Shown: positions 46,646 to 58,895 of the stretch, in pieces
Position numbering within the stretch: the first letter of the stretch is position 1
Layout of the letters: every line of letters begins with the position of its first letter
Assembly (NCBI GenBank): GCA_014773175.1
Contig: VXCM01003126.1
Span: 62,001 to 126,000 of the forward strand
DNA length: 64,000 nt
Direction: 5' to 3'
Source of the DNA: Lucifuga dentata
Taxonomy: Eukaryota; Chordata; Actinopteri; Ophidiiformes; Bythitidae
The notes under the pieces: model-generated
What the model saw: the letters and a program-made list of their open reading frames with translations, nothing else
Databases searched by the model: none
Told to the model about the DNA's origin: nothing
Program-made: the position numbers and the translations under genes

Positions 46646-49600
46646 CCATTCAGCTGAACTCGGTCTTTGTGTGCAAGTTGGAATGAGCTGTGTCTATAGG
46701 AAGGGAAAGGAGGGGCTGATGACTCGTCATACTTGAGAAAATGACGTGCAGTGTGTACTACAGCCAGTGGGAGTGGCTCACCTACAGCCTGCCGTCTTTT
46801 TTTGGCTGTTTGTGTTCAACAGCCATATGCGCTTCTTCCCTGTAACTAGACTTTTTGGTTATTCCCGTTCTTCTGTCAAGAGCAGGTTCTACAAAAGTGT
46901 GATATTGCTCAAACAAGGAAATTCCTTAGACATGAGTTTTTTTTTTAACTTTTGATTTAGTGGCAGGTGGCCCAGGCTGACATGTAGCAGGCTGACAGCC
47001 ATGTTGACAGTAAAACACAACTCAGAATAACTGCTGTTTCCTCATAAGTCACTTCAGAGTTCTTAACTCAGGGGCACTTTCCGGTGTGTGTATGTGTGTG
47101 TGGATGCTGTTTGTTGTAGCAGTCAGTCACAGTCGAGTAGTCAGTAGTGACTGGATTTCATTTATAGGAAAATCTGAATTATTGTGTTCACTGACCAATG
47201 CTTGAACATTTTAAGTATTTTAACAGCAGCATTATGGTTGATAGAGGCTTCAGGCTGGTTCATGCATTCTGTGTATTCCTAACACAGACAGGAATACGGC
47301 ATGTGGAAAATGTGATGTAATTGCGGCCAAAACGGTCAACTATGGAGGCTGCATTTGAGGGTCGCTCGAAAAAGTCTCACACCACTCAAAATTTGAAATA
47401 ATGTGGATTGCGCCTGCATAATGTAAATAAATGATTGTAGTACACGCTATGATGAGAGATACCACGCTGTGCTGCATCTCAGATTGGCGTCTGGCGATTC
47501 TGAGTTCAGATTATCGCCAGTTGCTTTCTTTCTTTCTAGGCCAGTCATCCATCTCTGCAGCCAGCCAGCGTTCAGATGCTGCAAAAGCAGGCTGGGCTCA
47601 TTTGTGTTTTAAGGCAGCAAGATGGACCCAGTCTGTATCATATCCATCCTTTCTGACCTCAGTCATCTGTGATGGCGTGTAGGATAAAGGCTGATGGATC
47701 CACGAGCAAGGCTCTCCTCCCAAGCAGGGAGGAGGACTGTGATAACATTTCTCCTCTGCCTCTGTGTTATTTATGTACGGGATCAGTCGCAAACTGTTGT
47801 TTCTCTGTGGAGCCAGGGAAAAGGGCTTGTTTTGACACAGATTACAGACTTGTGATAGACACTTCCTCAAACTCAAGATGATGTGTTGCAGAACTGTTTT
47901 GAAGCAGGTCATCGCTTACACAGAAAGGGAAACAAGGACCTTTGACACTTGGCGGAAAACCTCTACCCAAAAACATTTCACAGTATTTCTGACAGCTCTT
48001 ACAAAAGTTCATGAATAAAAAATCAATATTATGATAAACTGTTATACGCCGTCTTGTGATACGATAGAACGCACACCCAAATTGCAATAAGTTCCTTCAT
48101 GTGACTGAGGCAGAGATTTTTTTCCTTCCTTTTCTGTAGACGTGAACTGTCTTCATTTCTAATAGTATCTTATTACAAGTTACCATGTGCAGCCCAAGTC
48201 ATATGTGAAAACTTAGGGCTTTTCTCCAAAGTTTCTTATTTTTGATGAGCTTTGAGTTAAGAGTTTTAGTGTCGACTCCTAGTTTTCTGATGAGATACTT
48301 TGGTAATGTATGCTGCTGTTATGTTTGTTGAAGTGCCCAATAGGTTATAACCGAAGAGAGACTAATCGTCTTCTTTGCGGCGTCAGAGCCAAGACCTTAG
48401 GCACGAGCAGATGGGAAATGGGATATTCCATCCGGGCTGGTTACTTTGGCAAAGGCCTTTCTTTATCTGTGTTCAAAAGTGTTGTGTTTGCACGCACACG
48501 CATATGCGCATGTGACATAATACTGTGTCTGTGAATAGTTAATGACAGCTGCTGTCCCCGTCCTCCTCCAGGCCTGTAGTAGGCTGAATAATTCACATGT
48601 TCTCATTAAAAATACGAGGACACCCTCACAGAGTGGCGTGGGTGGCTGTGTGTGTGTGTGTGTGTGTGTGTTTGCCTACGTGACTTCTGCATGTTCCCCA
48701 GGTAGAAGTTGAGGCATGCACAGAAAACAACCTGTCTTCTTTGAATCGGCGCCAAGAGATGTATTGACATCCCACACATCAACCCTCAAGAACCGTACAT
48801 CTCTGGTGTGCAAAACTCACGCTCTGCAGTTGATGCCTAACTTGTTGAGCCAGCTCCTATGTGTTGTTGGAGCCCAGCATTAACCGTGTTGTGGAAGGGT
48901 GTATAGACACAGATCTGTGGAATAGAGCAATTGTGTAAAACGTAGACAACTGTTGGTTAGAGCTTTGATTAAAATATTGAGCAGGACTTGCCACCTGAAC
49001 AGAGGCAAGTCAGAACAGAATTTCCCTAAAGCCTGTCAATAAAGCCGAAAGTATTGCTCAGCCTGGTGCATTATGCAGCCCATCTATCGATCTCAGGGTA
49101 GAGTCACAGAGTGTGTGGAAATACAACATGTTTACAGACAAGTCTATATCCTGTCTTGTTGTCGACCCGTGAGTCACTGCAATTAGGCATGCCATCTTCT
49201 CCGGGGCTCATCCAGCCACCACAAAGTGAGAGAACCTGTTTGAATCTTGCTGTGCTGTTTACTGAGTTGATAGGTGTGATCCAAACTGTGAGTGTGAATC
49301 ATCATAAAGAAGCAGCGAATGGGAGTTTTGCGAAATCAGACCCCCATTTACACATCTTGTGCACTTACGCCCATCCTCATTCACAGCTTGACCGATCTGT
49401 AATCTCAACTAGGCTGCAGGCTCCAGATAAGCACCTTTCTGATGTCACATTGCGCAAACTTCCGCTCAGCTCAATTGCCCTGCAGTCGTTTAGTCAGAGA
49501 CCCGACCTGTGATGCGCCAGACGTGCTGACTGATGTGCATTTTGATTTATGAAGGACGGATTTATTGGTGGCCCCTGCAAAATCAACTTCTTTTGCATTT

Positions 49601-50321
49601 TCTTGCTGTTGTCAGACTGTGGGAGCGGACGCAGAGCCCCTCCAAGTTATCGCTAGGCTATATCCACTGCCCGCGTGGCCATGTGACTGTGCTAATGCTG
49701 AAGAATGCTCTCGTGAATATAAATAGACCTGGCCGGGAAAACAAATTCGCTTTCATGCCTGAGGAAGAGAAAACAAGCGTCCCTTTGACACAAAAGCTCC
49801 GCCATTATTGCAGCGGAGGCCCCTTTCTCAAAGTCCCATGGAGTCTGTCTTAATTGTATGCTGAAGCTGGGCTCATGCTGCTGGCTAGTGGGCAGCTGCC
49901 AGTGGCAAACACATCCACGACCCACTGGCTGGTGGCTGGTTGTCACATGTGGGTCACTGTTACACCCATGAGCTGAGTGTGAAATACTGCAGTCTGCCAG
50001 GGACTGCTCATCACAGGTCAATCAGCCTGCTGTCTGTCCTGATGCAGAAAGTTGATATAGGTGTGCTAATTGTAAAAACACCATCCTGGTGGTTTTGAAA
50101 GTTTCAGCACATTCAAGACAAATTGAATATACTTGCTAAACCACTGCTGACCTTTTACTGAAGCACAGAGTTTTTAAATTGATGTCCTGCTTTGCAAGCA
50201 GCCATAGATTGCCAGTGCACTATGGAAATCAAGCCTTGAAATTTGCTTGAGATGGATAATTCAGTACAGCGAACATTTGCTTTGCTTTTTTCCCCAAAGT
50301 TGTTCCATTATTTTTTAAATG

Positions 50322-50958
50322 TTAAACAGTTTATTGATGGTTTTGCATGTTTGAACTCGATAAGACCCACATATGAGTTATGTTACTGCCAAACATAAAA
50401 CCCTATTTTAGTTTTTGTGTTATTTTTCCAAAACCCCATAATCTTTCAAAATCAAATGTTCAGATGATACACCCACCTTAAAAATCAATGTTTTGCCTGC
50501 TACAACTCACACATTATTGTAGAAGGCACAGTTTTTTTTTAATTTCTCTGTAAATGCAGTTTTTTCTCCTGGGACTATATACCCCTGGCGGAGAAGGTTT
50601 CCATCAGGAAACCTTTTCAGGTCATTAACTGCACTGAAACACTAAAATAGCCATCATGTTCACTGTGATGGATGACTTATCTCAAGCATATATCAAGTCT
50701 CTACAAGTTGAATTTTTATAATGTGCTGGAATGAACTGAAACCAATGGCAGTCTGGAAGGTAGGAAAAACAATTCTAATATTTACTGCTCCGNCTGGAAT
50801 GAACTGAAACCAATGGCAGTCTGGAAGGTAGGAAAAACAATTCTAATATTTACTGCTCCGTTTATAGATTTTGGAAAATGGTTAGCAGTAATATAACATG
50901 TATGTGAGGTATTTATTTGGCTTAAACATGCAAAAAAATCACTGGTTTGGTCCTTTAC
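50322..50958 (+). mobile_element. TTAA-ended terminal-inverted-repeat element, copy E (dip2b intron 1)
   Basis: TTAAACAGTTTATTGATGG then TTTTGCATGTTTGAAC at the left, and TTAAACATGC..GGTTTGGTCCTTTAC at the right. The ends are more diverged than in copies A-D. The interior is full length, inflated by a duplication around N 50793. Confidence 0.75.
50726..50860. other. Assembly-type tandem duplication around N 50793 (inside element copy E)
   Basis: 67 bp (50726-50792) repeat exactly at 50794-50860 with one N between; true element length is probably about 569 bp. Confidence 0.85.
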
Positions 50959-51593
50959 GAGTCAGCTGGTGAGCAAGCAACTCTTGTAATGCAAGAAGCT
51001 CCTGAATACATATTATTCTTTTCACAACATACATGTATATATATTGGTTGGGTTGCGTAGCGTGTGACTGCAATGTTCATTGGCATCGACGCTCAAATAT
51101 TTGATGCTGAAGCTTCCTTGACGACATCGCTAAGATTTTTGAACCTGTCACTGCTATTGGCTGTGTAACCAGACAGCAAAAGCGACTTTGATGAAGAAAA
51201 CAAAGGTGGTGTAATTATTAAAACATGCAGAAAAGATTAAGTCCTTTGAAATTACCCGAGCTCCAACCACAAGCATGCTTGCAGAAAGGCTGCTGGGCGT
51301 TAAGGTTGATAGCTTGCCATAGCTGCTGTCTATTGTAGATCATACCTTTCCTAGTCTCTCTCCCTCTCTCTCTCTCTCTCTCTAGCTCATCACAGCTGAT
51401 CATTATAGCCTCTGAAAGGGGCGTGGATAACATGGGGTATTTTCTGAGCAGCTGGTCAGGTTCTCCATGTATGAAAGTGCAGGCTTGCGTCACAGGAAGT
51501 GGTTGATGGGAAACCAGACCTCAGGGGTAAGCGAGTCCTGCTGTATACGATGAAACTTTCCAAAAGGTCAGCCACTTAACTTACTCTGTTGTA

Positions 51594-51627
51594 TTTTTTT
51601 TTTTTTTTTTNTTTTTTTTTTTTTTTT
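51594..51627. repeat. Poly-T with N
   Basis: T run interrupted by N at 51611, an unresolved homopolymer. A TC microsatellite lies upstream at about 51356-51384. Confidence 0.9.
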
Positions 51628-52577
51628 GTTTTGGACTCGTGCCTTGCATTTGAATGGTTCTCTTACTAATTCTTCTGCGGAGCCAAAGGGTTATCAAAAG
51701 TGCCTACAGTGAGGAGAACTCCCCAGGAAAACTCTGCATCAAACTGATGTTTATCTCCCTTCTTGGCTCCTCAGAACATGTTGTGCTAGAACCTGGACTC
51801 CTTTAATTTGACTCCCAAGAGAAAGAGGTAAAACAAAGGCCAGGAAAGCATGTGGATGTGGTTTTGATCTCTTAACCCCTACCTGTCAGTAGGATAGTTC
51901 AGGCCTGCCTATCGTCTGTCCATTGCCTTAAATGGAAAGTATATGGTTAATATTTTGCCACACTCTAGAATCTCAGTTATAATGCCAGACAGGCTGGTGT
52001 TAGTCACTTTTTGGAGATCAGTGAATGCTGGGATTGGCTCCANCCCCCCCCCCATGAACCTGCATGGGATAAGAGGGTGTAAAGAATTAATGGATGAATG
52101 GATGGACGGAAAATACTGCAAACTGTTTCATGATCAGATTTGTTAGTGTTACATGATGCTCTGTCTTGATGGTTTGTGGAGCTGAGGAGTTGTCATGTGC
52201 CACTGTGAGGCCGCCTATAATATATATATATGTATATATATATACAAACACACACACATACATACACACACATGAAACCACAGCTTGCAGTATTTCTCAT
52301 AGTCCTATCTCAGTAGGAGGCATTCACTGTGGGTTTGTGTCTTGTTACAAGCTCCCACAGAAATGATGACACACTGATGACTGTTGTCTGGATGTTATCA
52401 AAATCAGCTGACTGTAAACGTACTGAAACACGGCCTGGTTTTTTCTATTGGAGTCCTTGGAGATAAGCTAGAGCCCAAGGTCTTCTACATGTTAGCTAAA
52501 CCTGTATGACTCAGATCATGTCCACACCAGTATCGTGGGCCCAGCCTACAGACTGACAGATTCATAAAGCCTTTCAT

Positions 52578-53240
52578 CATGCAACCATGTTCCCTCATTC
52601 ATAAATGCCTGATCATCTTTTAGTGTTTGCCCTGAAAGAGGCATTGCTACGGTACTCCCTTATCTACATGCCAGGGATTTTTTTACACAAAAATTAAGAC
52701 CTGTTTCAGTCTGGTGGCAAATTTCAGTGGTATGAAATCTGGATGACGTTTTAGACTCTATTTGATCAACAAATGAAATAGATAAACCCACTCGCCTGAT
52801 CAGTGTGTTTAGATGGCGAGTTTTGATCTGATCTCATGCAAGTTCTGGTGGCACTGCGCTTCTTTCTCAAGCCCCTCTTCTGCACTCTGCATCTCTCTCC
52901 CTCACAAACAAACAAACAAACAAACACACACACACCATCCCCACACCCTAACTATGACCACACACTACAGAGAGTAGTCTGTGGATCTATCTCCTACCTT
53001 GGTGCTGATCTATTCAAATGCAGGGCTGTAGAGCAGAGAATTTAGGTTTCCTTTGTTTGATACCAGGGGAAGCATTAATATGTTATAACACACCAATTGC
53101 CAATGGCTTTTACTTGTAACACCCCTTACAACAGAGCTACCTTAATGGGACACTGGTGCACTGATCAATATACGGGAAGCTTTATGAATAAACTTCTCAG
53201 CGCTTATTTAGTGTGATGCTATGTAGTTATTGTCTTTTTT
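52578..53240 (+). repeat. Diverged direct repeat in dip2b intron 1, copy 1
   Basis: Shares ordered blocks with 55779-56275: CATGCAACCATGTTC, TCATTCATAAATGCCTG, CCTGAAAGAGGC, TGATCAGTGT, GTTTTGATC.GATCTC, GCAGAGAATTTAGGTTTCCT, GGAAGCTTTATGAAT and AGTGTGATG. It contains about 130 bp more than copy 2 and an (AAAC)n/CA stretch near 52908. Confidence 0.8.
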
Positions 53241-53586
53241 TTTTTTTTTTTTTTTTTGCCTTATGTCTCTGGATATAACCATGATGGCTTTTGGTGTATA
53301 GAATGAAAAACCAGTTGTTACTTCAGTTTAATGGCTCCTATAGGCTCTGGGAGCAGTGATTCAAACCAGAAATTACAATGGAGATGGCAGAATGCTTGTG
53401 AGTCTACCACTTTGCCAGCGGTGCATTTCACTGCTACCCACAACTGCAATTTCAACTATCTGTCAGGCATGTCCAGACATGTATTCTTGACAGAATCATG
53501 TCTGGTTATGTAAACCCATGTCCACACTAAGAGTTGAGTTGTTGAAAGCTGTTTATCCTGATCACATGGTAACCATTTGTCACTAT

Positions 53587-54554
53587 TAGGACTGTCACAA
53601 TGTCAGATTTTTACTCCACAATTATTGGTGGTCAAAAGAATTCACAATAATAATAATATTATTGCAATATCTATCGAAAATTTGAAGAAAAAAAACTAAT
53701 GCTATCAGTCAAATTCATCTTTAACTTTGTTTACTGTGCGTTTTGTCTCTTTTTTTTGGCAAATGAATTATGCTCAAAATACGAGTGTAGGGAAGTGGAG
53801 AGAGTCTGTAACCATAACTGTACAAACTCTATAAAAAGAGCAATTATACTTGATGGATTGTGTAAAGGCAACCAGATGAACTGATAAAAGATCCACAAGG
53901 CCTAACATCTGCCATCAATACAGTGTCAACTGAAACAAAATCACTTGCGGGGAGCAGAGGACAGAGAGTTTGTGTGTGAGACCACAGGCTGACAACTAAC
54001 AATAACTGACGCTGACTGTCAAGTCCAACGCCATAATAACTTAGCTTTAGCAACACAACTAAGACCTTAATCTGACATTAACCTTAATGTAACAACTAAC
54101 TGCTACTTCCTCTCTCTAACATGGTGAAATCTGCAGGATGATGGAGGCGAAGGTGCAAACAGGTTGGTGGTTGCTGTTGATCAGCATTTCCTGCAGACTG
54201 GGGCATTTTACCAAGACCCTGTGTTTTTTAGTGAATCCAAAAAACTCCCACACTGACGAGCTAACTTTTTTCAGGTTAGGGTAGAGTGTCTCGCTCTCGT
54301 CTGTCATCTCCACTGACATGATTTTGCGTGGCAGTAGTAGCCACACACTGTGGTAGTACTAGCTAGCTAGTTACTGTGGGGCACACATGCAGACACACAG
54401 GGAGACAAAGTGAGAACAGAAAGAAACCAAAATGATTTAAGAGGCGCTGGATTATTAACACAATATTATCATATGTGTATTATTAACACAAGATCAATAT
54501 TTCAATTTTTAATGTCACGGTTATCATCCATACTGGTATATTGCGACACCCCTA
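53587..54554. mobile_element. Non-autonomous hAT-like element with 8-bp target duplication
   Basis: Begins TAGGACTGTCACAAT and ends in the inverted complement ATTGCGACACCCCTA. Flanks GTCACTAT (53579-53586) and GTCAGTAT (54555-54562) match at 7 of 8 bases, the duplication length typical of hAT transposons. 968 bp; no transposase frame found. Lies between the two copies of the 52578/55779 repeat. Confidence 0.8.
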
Positions 54555-55778
54555 GTCAGTATTTTTGAAAAGTTTTGTGGTCCACATTTGCCCTCTTTTG
54601 GAAAGGATTTTGTAAAATGTGTGACCAGAGGACCAAAAACAAAAAAGATGTTTACTTGTATTAGTGTAGCATATTTATATCTCAATAACAGACCAGCTGC
54701 ATTGCCAATGTTCTCATTGCACTTTCAATCTGCACCTTCACCTAATCCTCATAACTTCCTGTGTTGCAACGGCTCGCCTGCTGTTAACATGATCTCACTA
54801 CTACTCCCCATGTGAGATACACCTCCGGGTCCATGTGAAAGGAAATGTTTGTGCTTAGACAAAGGTTGTGTGTTATGGAACTTGACAGGTACTTGTACAA
54901 CCCATTTTTCACTAGAACGTATTTGCCTTTTAAACATTCCTCCGGTGTCACACCTTCTTGAACTTCCCCATAGATTCAGGGGCATCGTTTTCTCAGTGAT
55001 GATGGTTTTCCACCCCAATGACAAGCTGTTTAATGACTATGATCAGTGGGAGGTGGGAGGTCAGGACTATGAGCTGTTTGGAGAGAGGAGCGTGGGCAGT
55101 AAAGCCTACATGGCTTCATAGTCAGCTCTCCATTCAGTATCCTGGATGTAAGTGTTATGAGCTTATTATATTGATTTAATGACTCAGCTGCACAGCTGAT
55201 ATTCTCCATTCTCCATTAATTGTACTTTGAACTGAACATTTACGAGCAACTAGACAGTCAAGCGGCGCCGTTTGAACATGTGGAGGCAGATTACATGGAG
55301 AGGGCAATACATAGCTGTTTTTATATGGTACGTTCTTATCAGTGTGTCCTGACTTCTTGCTGTCTTCAATTGTATGTGGAAAAGGCAGATGATAGTGCCG
55401 TTGGTGTATGAGGCTGGGTGACCCCCAGGTCACGTCTGTCCCACATCGCTGACCCTGGATCGCTTAACTACAGCTCAGCCGCAGTGAAACCCGATGCCCC
55501 TCGCTCACTCTCGCTGCTCTAATACGCTCCGGTTACTCAGCAATGCTCACTGGACTGCCACGCAGCTGGCCGGCCAGACCGCCCATCTTCTGTTTTTCAG
55601 ACTCAATCTGCTTTACCTGGTTGCAGTCTCGTTATGATTAAAATATACATGTGTTGGAATGGACAGTCACAGAAGAAATCACTGCAGAAATCAGTCTGGC
55701 CAGTATGTAGCTTGGTGTTAAGATCGAAAGAAAAACATGTAGGGCAGGGTTTAGCGTGTCGATAAGGACAAATATTGT

Positions 55779-55972
55779 CATGCAACCATGTTCTCTCATT
55801 CATAAATGCCTGCATCTATTAGCGTTTGACCTGAAAGAGGCCTTACATGTTAGCGATCAATAAATTAGATATTTAAACCCATTCAGCTGATCAGTGTATT
55901 TAAGTGGTGGGTTTTGATCCGATCTCGCTCATATTCCGGTAGTACTGCACCTCTTCCTCAAGCCTCATCTGG

Positions 55973-56032
<60 letters not shown>

Positions 56033-56275
56033 GTTACACACCACACACACACACAGTGGGTGGGCTGTGGTGTGTGGATATGTATTATTAGTGTCGATCT
56101 CTAGAAATGCAGATCTCTAAAGCAGAGAATTTAGGTTTCCTTTGTCGATTTAACATGTCCATTTTGCTTTGACACCAGAGGAAGCAGTAGAAAGTGTACA
56201 GGAAGCTTTATGAATGAGCTTCAGTTATCATGGTGCCTATTTCGTGTGATGCCCGTAGTTACTGTAATTTTCTTT
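55779..56275 (+). repeat. Diverged direct repeat in dip2b intron 1, copy 2
   Basis: Same block order as 52578-53240, 3.2 kb apart. It is interrupted by a long (TC)n at 55977-56022 followed by CA repeats, where copy 1 has an AAAC/CA tract. Confidence 0.8.
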
Positions 56276-57896
56276 TGTGAATCCCACCCGTAGCGTGTAG
56301 ATTTCACTACCAAACTGAGATCAACTTCACTTTCACTTAAATAAACTGCTCCATTACATCTATCTGATGGCTCTACTTAGTACTTATTAGAGTAACAATT
56401 TTACATACTAAATGTGCAATAATCTCATAACATTTAATGAATATTTAGAAATTAAACTACATAAAGTACTTGAAATAAACTCCCTTGGACCATCTCCATC
56501 ATTAAATGCTGCTAGCACATTAATGCTGCTAATCTTAGTAGTGAGGTGATGTATCTGGCTAGTGTGACCTTGCAGCAGTGTGTAATTTGACCTCTCACCT
56601 CAGGTGGTCTCTCATCTGTTTATCTAATGTAACACACCACGAGACAACCAACAAGCTCTTCGCTGATGGCATTTAATGGTCACAGTGTGTTGAAGGAAAT
56701 TCGGATGCAAGAATTACCTGCAGTTACTTCTGGTGGTTACTGACAAACTAATTGTGCCTGTCGATTGTCTGACTCAACAACGAACCATGTCCAGTTGTTC
56801 AGTAGTCTGATCATTTTGACAAAGAAATGTGCTGTGAATTTACCTAAAAACAACTTATCACGCTCCACTCTGAAAACCAGGTCTGTCCTTCAGGGAAATA
56901 CCGTGACCCAAATTTGTCTGAGGAGGCACGTGAACGGCGGTGCAGATGAGACGGAGATGCAAGGTTTCCAGAAATGCAGTTTTGGCTGGGAGAAAATGCT
57001 GCTCTGTCTTCTCATTGAGCTGAAAGTAGAAACAAACTTTCAACTCTGTGGCTGTCTCCATCTCAAACCCGGCTGGCCCGAGTGCCATCTCGACCAGCAG
57101 AGAGTGCGCAGTGTAATAAAAATAATGGAGTAAGTAGGGCGAGAGCTCAATACTGCCTCCGCACTTTCTCAAACAGAAATATGTTTACACTTTAAAAGCA
57201 TGGCCGACATTTGTTTACCCTTTGTCCGAAATAACTTTCAGGATGCAAGTCATTCAATTACTTATAGTTTGTAGCATATCTTCATTTTAATCTTACTGGG
57301 GCCCACATAATTGAGCTGAGTGTTATTGTCCTGCAGAGGAAGGTCTGATTTGGTTAAGGATTAGGAGCTTGACTGAGTTGAAATGGCCAGCATTTTTTAA
57401 TGTTCTGTGTATAGGTGTATTAGTGTGTGTATTTTGCATGCTTCCATGTAGTGTTTCCTAGATAAATAGTTGATGTTTGAAAGGCTTTACAGCTGAATTC
57501 CTTTATAACTATAATGTAATTACTTTACATTCAGGGTACGAATATTATGGCATTTATGTGTGTAAATGTGTTTGTTATGAATTTTTTTTTTTTTTTTTTT
57601 TATCTCTCTCTCTGGTTTCACTTTCAGCCTTCGGTACAGCTCACGCCTGTTACACACTTTCACACCCACTGCCTTACTCATAGAATCTACACTCATTATA
57701 TCGGCAAACACAGGTGTTACGCAGCTTTGACTTGTAAGCCGTAATTTTGCTGAGAACCACATAGTTATTTTCAGTTTAAACTGATTTTTTTTGACTGTTC
57801 AGTTCAGGCCTTCCGATGTCAACATGTACCCTAACGTCTGTTTTGACATGTAAAATCACATATTGCCCCGTTTTCGTTGTTCATGTTCATCATGTA

Positions 57897-57942
57897 GGAG
57901 TGTAGAGTATTAGCATTTCACAGTGCTAATACTCTACACTCC
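57897..57942. repeat. Perfect inverted repeat, 19-bp arms, 8-nt loop
   Basis: GGAGTGTAGAGTATTAGCA (57897-57915) and its exact complement (57924-57942). Confidence 0.95.
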
Positions 57943-58205
57943 AGGATCATTATTATTATTATTTTTAGATGCACGTTCAACTGGATTTTCAGAAATCATT
58001 CATTGTGAACAATTTGAGCCAATCAACCACACCATGTTCCCCTTAAATCTTCTCAGATGTAGATTGAAATTTAGATCAAATCAAGAGTTGATGTCTACAT
58101 CTTGCTTGGCTACAAACCTGGTTAAGATAATCAGGTGTGAGTTGAGCAGGGAAATATTCAGTGCTGTGGTTCTTGAAAATCAGGAATGAGAACCACTAAT
58201 TTAGA

Positions 58206-58253
58206 TCAGGATTCACATTTCAAAAATTCACATTTTTGAAATGTGAATCCTGA
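58206..58253. repeat. Perfect inverted repeat, 22-bp arms, 4-nt loop
   Basis: The arm starts TCAGGATTCACATTTC (58206) and pairs exactly with GAAATGTGAATCCTGA; the loop is TCAC at 58228-58231. A second partial copy of the word TCCTGAATCCTATTAT follows. Confidence 0.95.
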
Positions 58254-58365
58254 ATCCTATTATCCTGAATCCTATTATTATAGTGATAAACAATGAATAT
58301 CTACATTTTGGCAAAATTTGAATGAGTAACTTACTGTAAAGATCTACCATTTAAGCAACCATGCA

Positions 58366-58398
58366 GACATAATCTTAATTTCAAGTGAAGATTATGTC
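58366..58398. repeat. Perfect inverted repeat, 11-bp arms, 11-nt loop
   Basis: GACATAATCTT (58366-58376) and AAGATTATGTC (58388-58398). Confidence 0.9.
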
Positions 58399-58852
58399 AA
58401 GAGAGATTGCACTCCACCATCTTTTTTTCTCAACTGGCCTGCTGCTTGAAGCTTTTTTCTGATGTCCAGAGTTCACTTGCCTCCCAGTCTGTGTGAAAAC
58501 CCCCACAAGACTGTCTGGGTCCCACAGGGACATGTATGCCTGTTCTTTGAGTGGGAAATAATGTGGCCTGGGCCCTGTTACCATAAAGCATCTTAAAGCG
58601 CAGATGATCTCTGTTCCATTGTCAGTCTGTGGGCTGACATTCTCTGAGCCTTAAGATGCGTTTGGAAAATTGGGCCTTGGTCAGTGTTGTGTGTCTGTTT
58701 CTTTAGTTCAGTCATCCTCAAAATCTGGACTCTGGTCCGCATCCGGACCAAACCACAACTGTCTCCAGACTCTGATTATACTTATACTTTTCATATGTAT
58801 TATTTGTATTATCTGCAGCATTTATATTATCTGACCCTGGCTTGACTGACCT

Positions 58853-58895
58853 TAATAAACGGACCTTTGTCTTATTGACAAAGGTCCGTTTATTA
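58853..58895. repeat. Perfect inverted repeat, 19-bp arms, at the 5' junction of the LINE
   Basis: TAATAAACGGACCTTTGTC (58853-58871), loop TTATT, then the exact complement at 58877-58895, which runs into the LINE reading frame. Confidence 0.95.

Noticed and set aside
47520..47540. Pyrimidine tract as a possible dip2b exon 2 acceptor
   Set aside because: The downstream sequence does not encode the expected DIP2 continuation after ELSEG.
49111..49512. 133-codon open frame in dip2b intron 1
   Set aside because: No domain, splice context or codon pattern of a real exon.
52213..52266. TA/CA-rich tract as a possible regulatory element
   Set aside because: It is a plain compound microsatellite.
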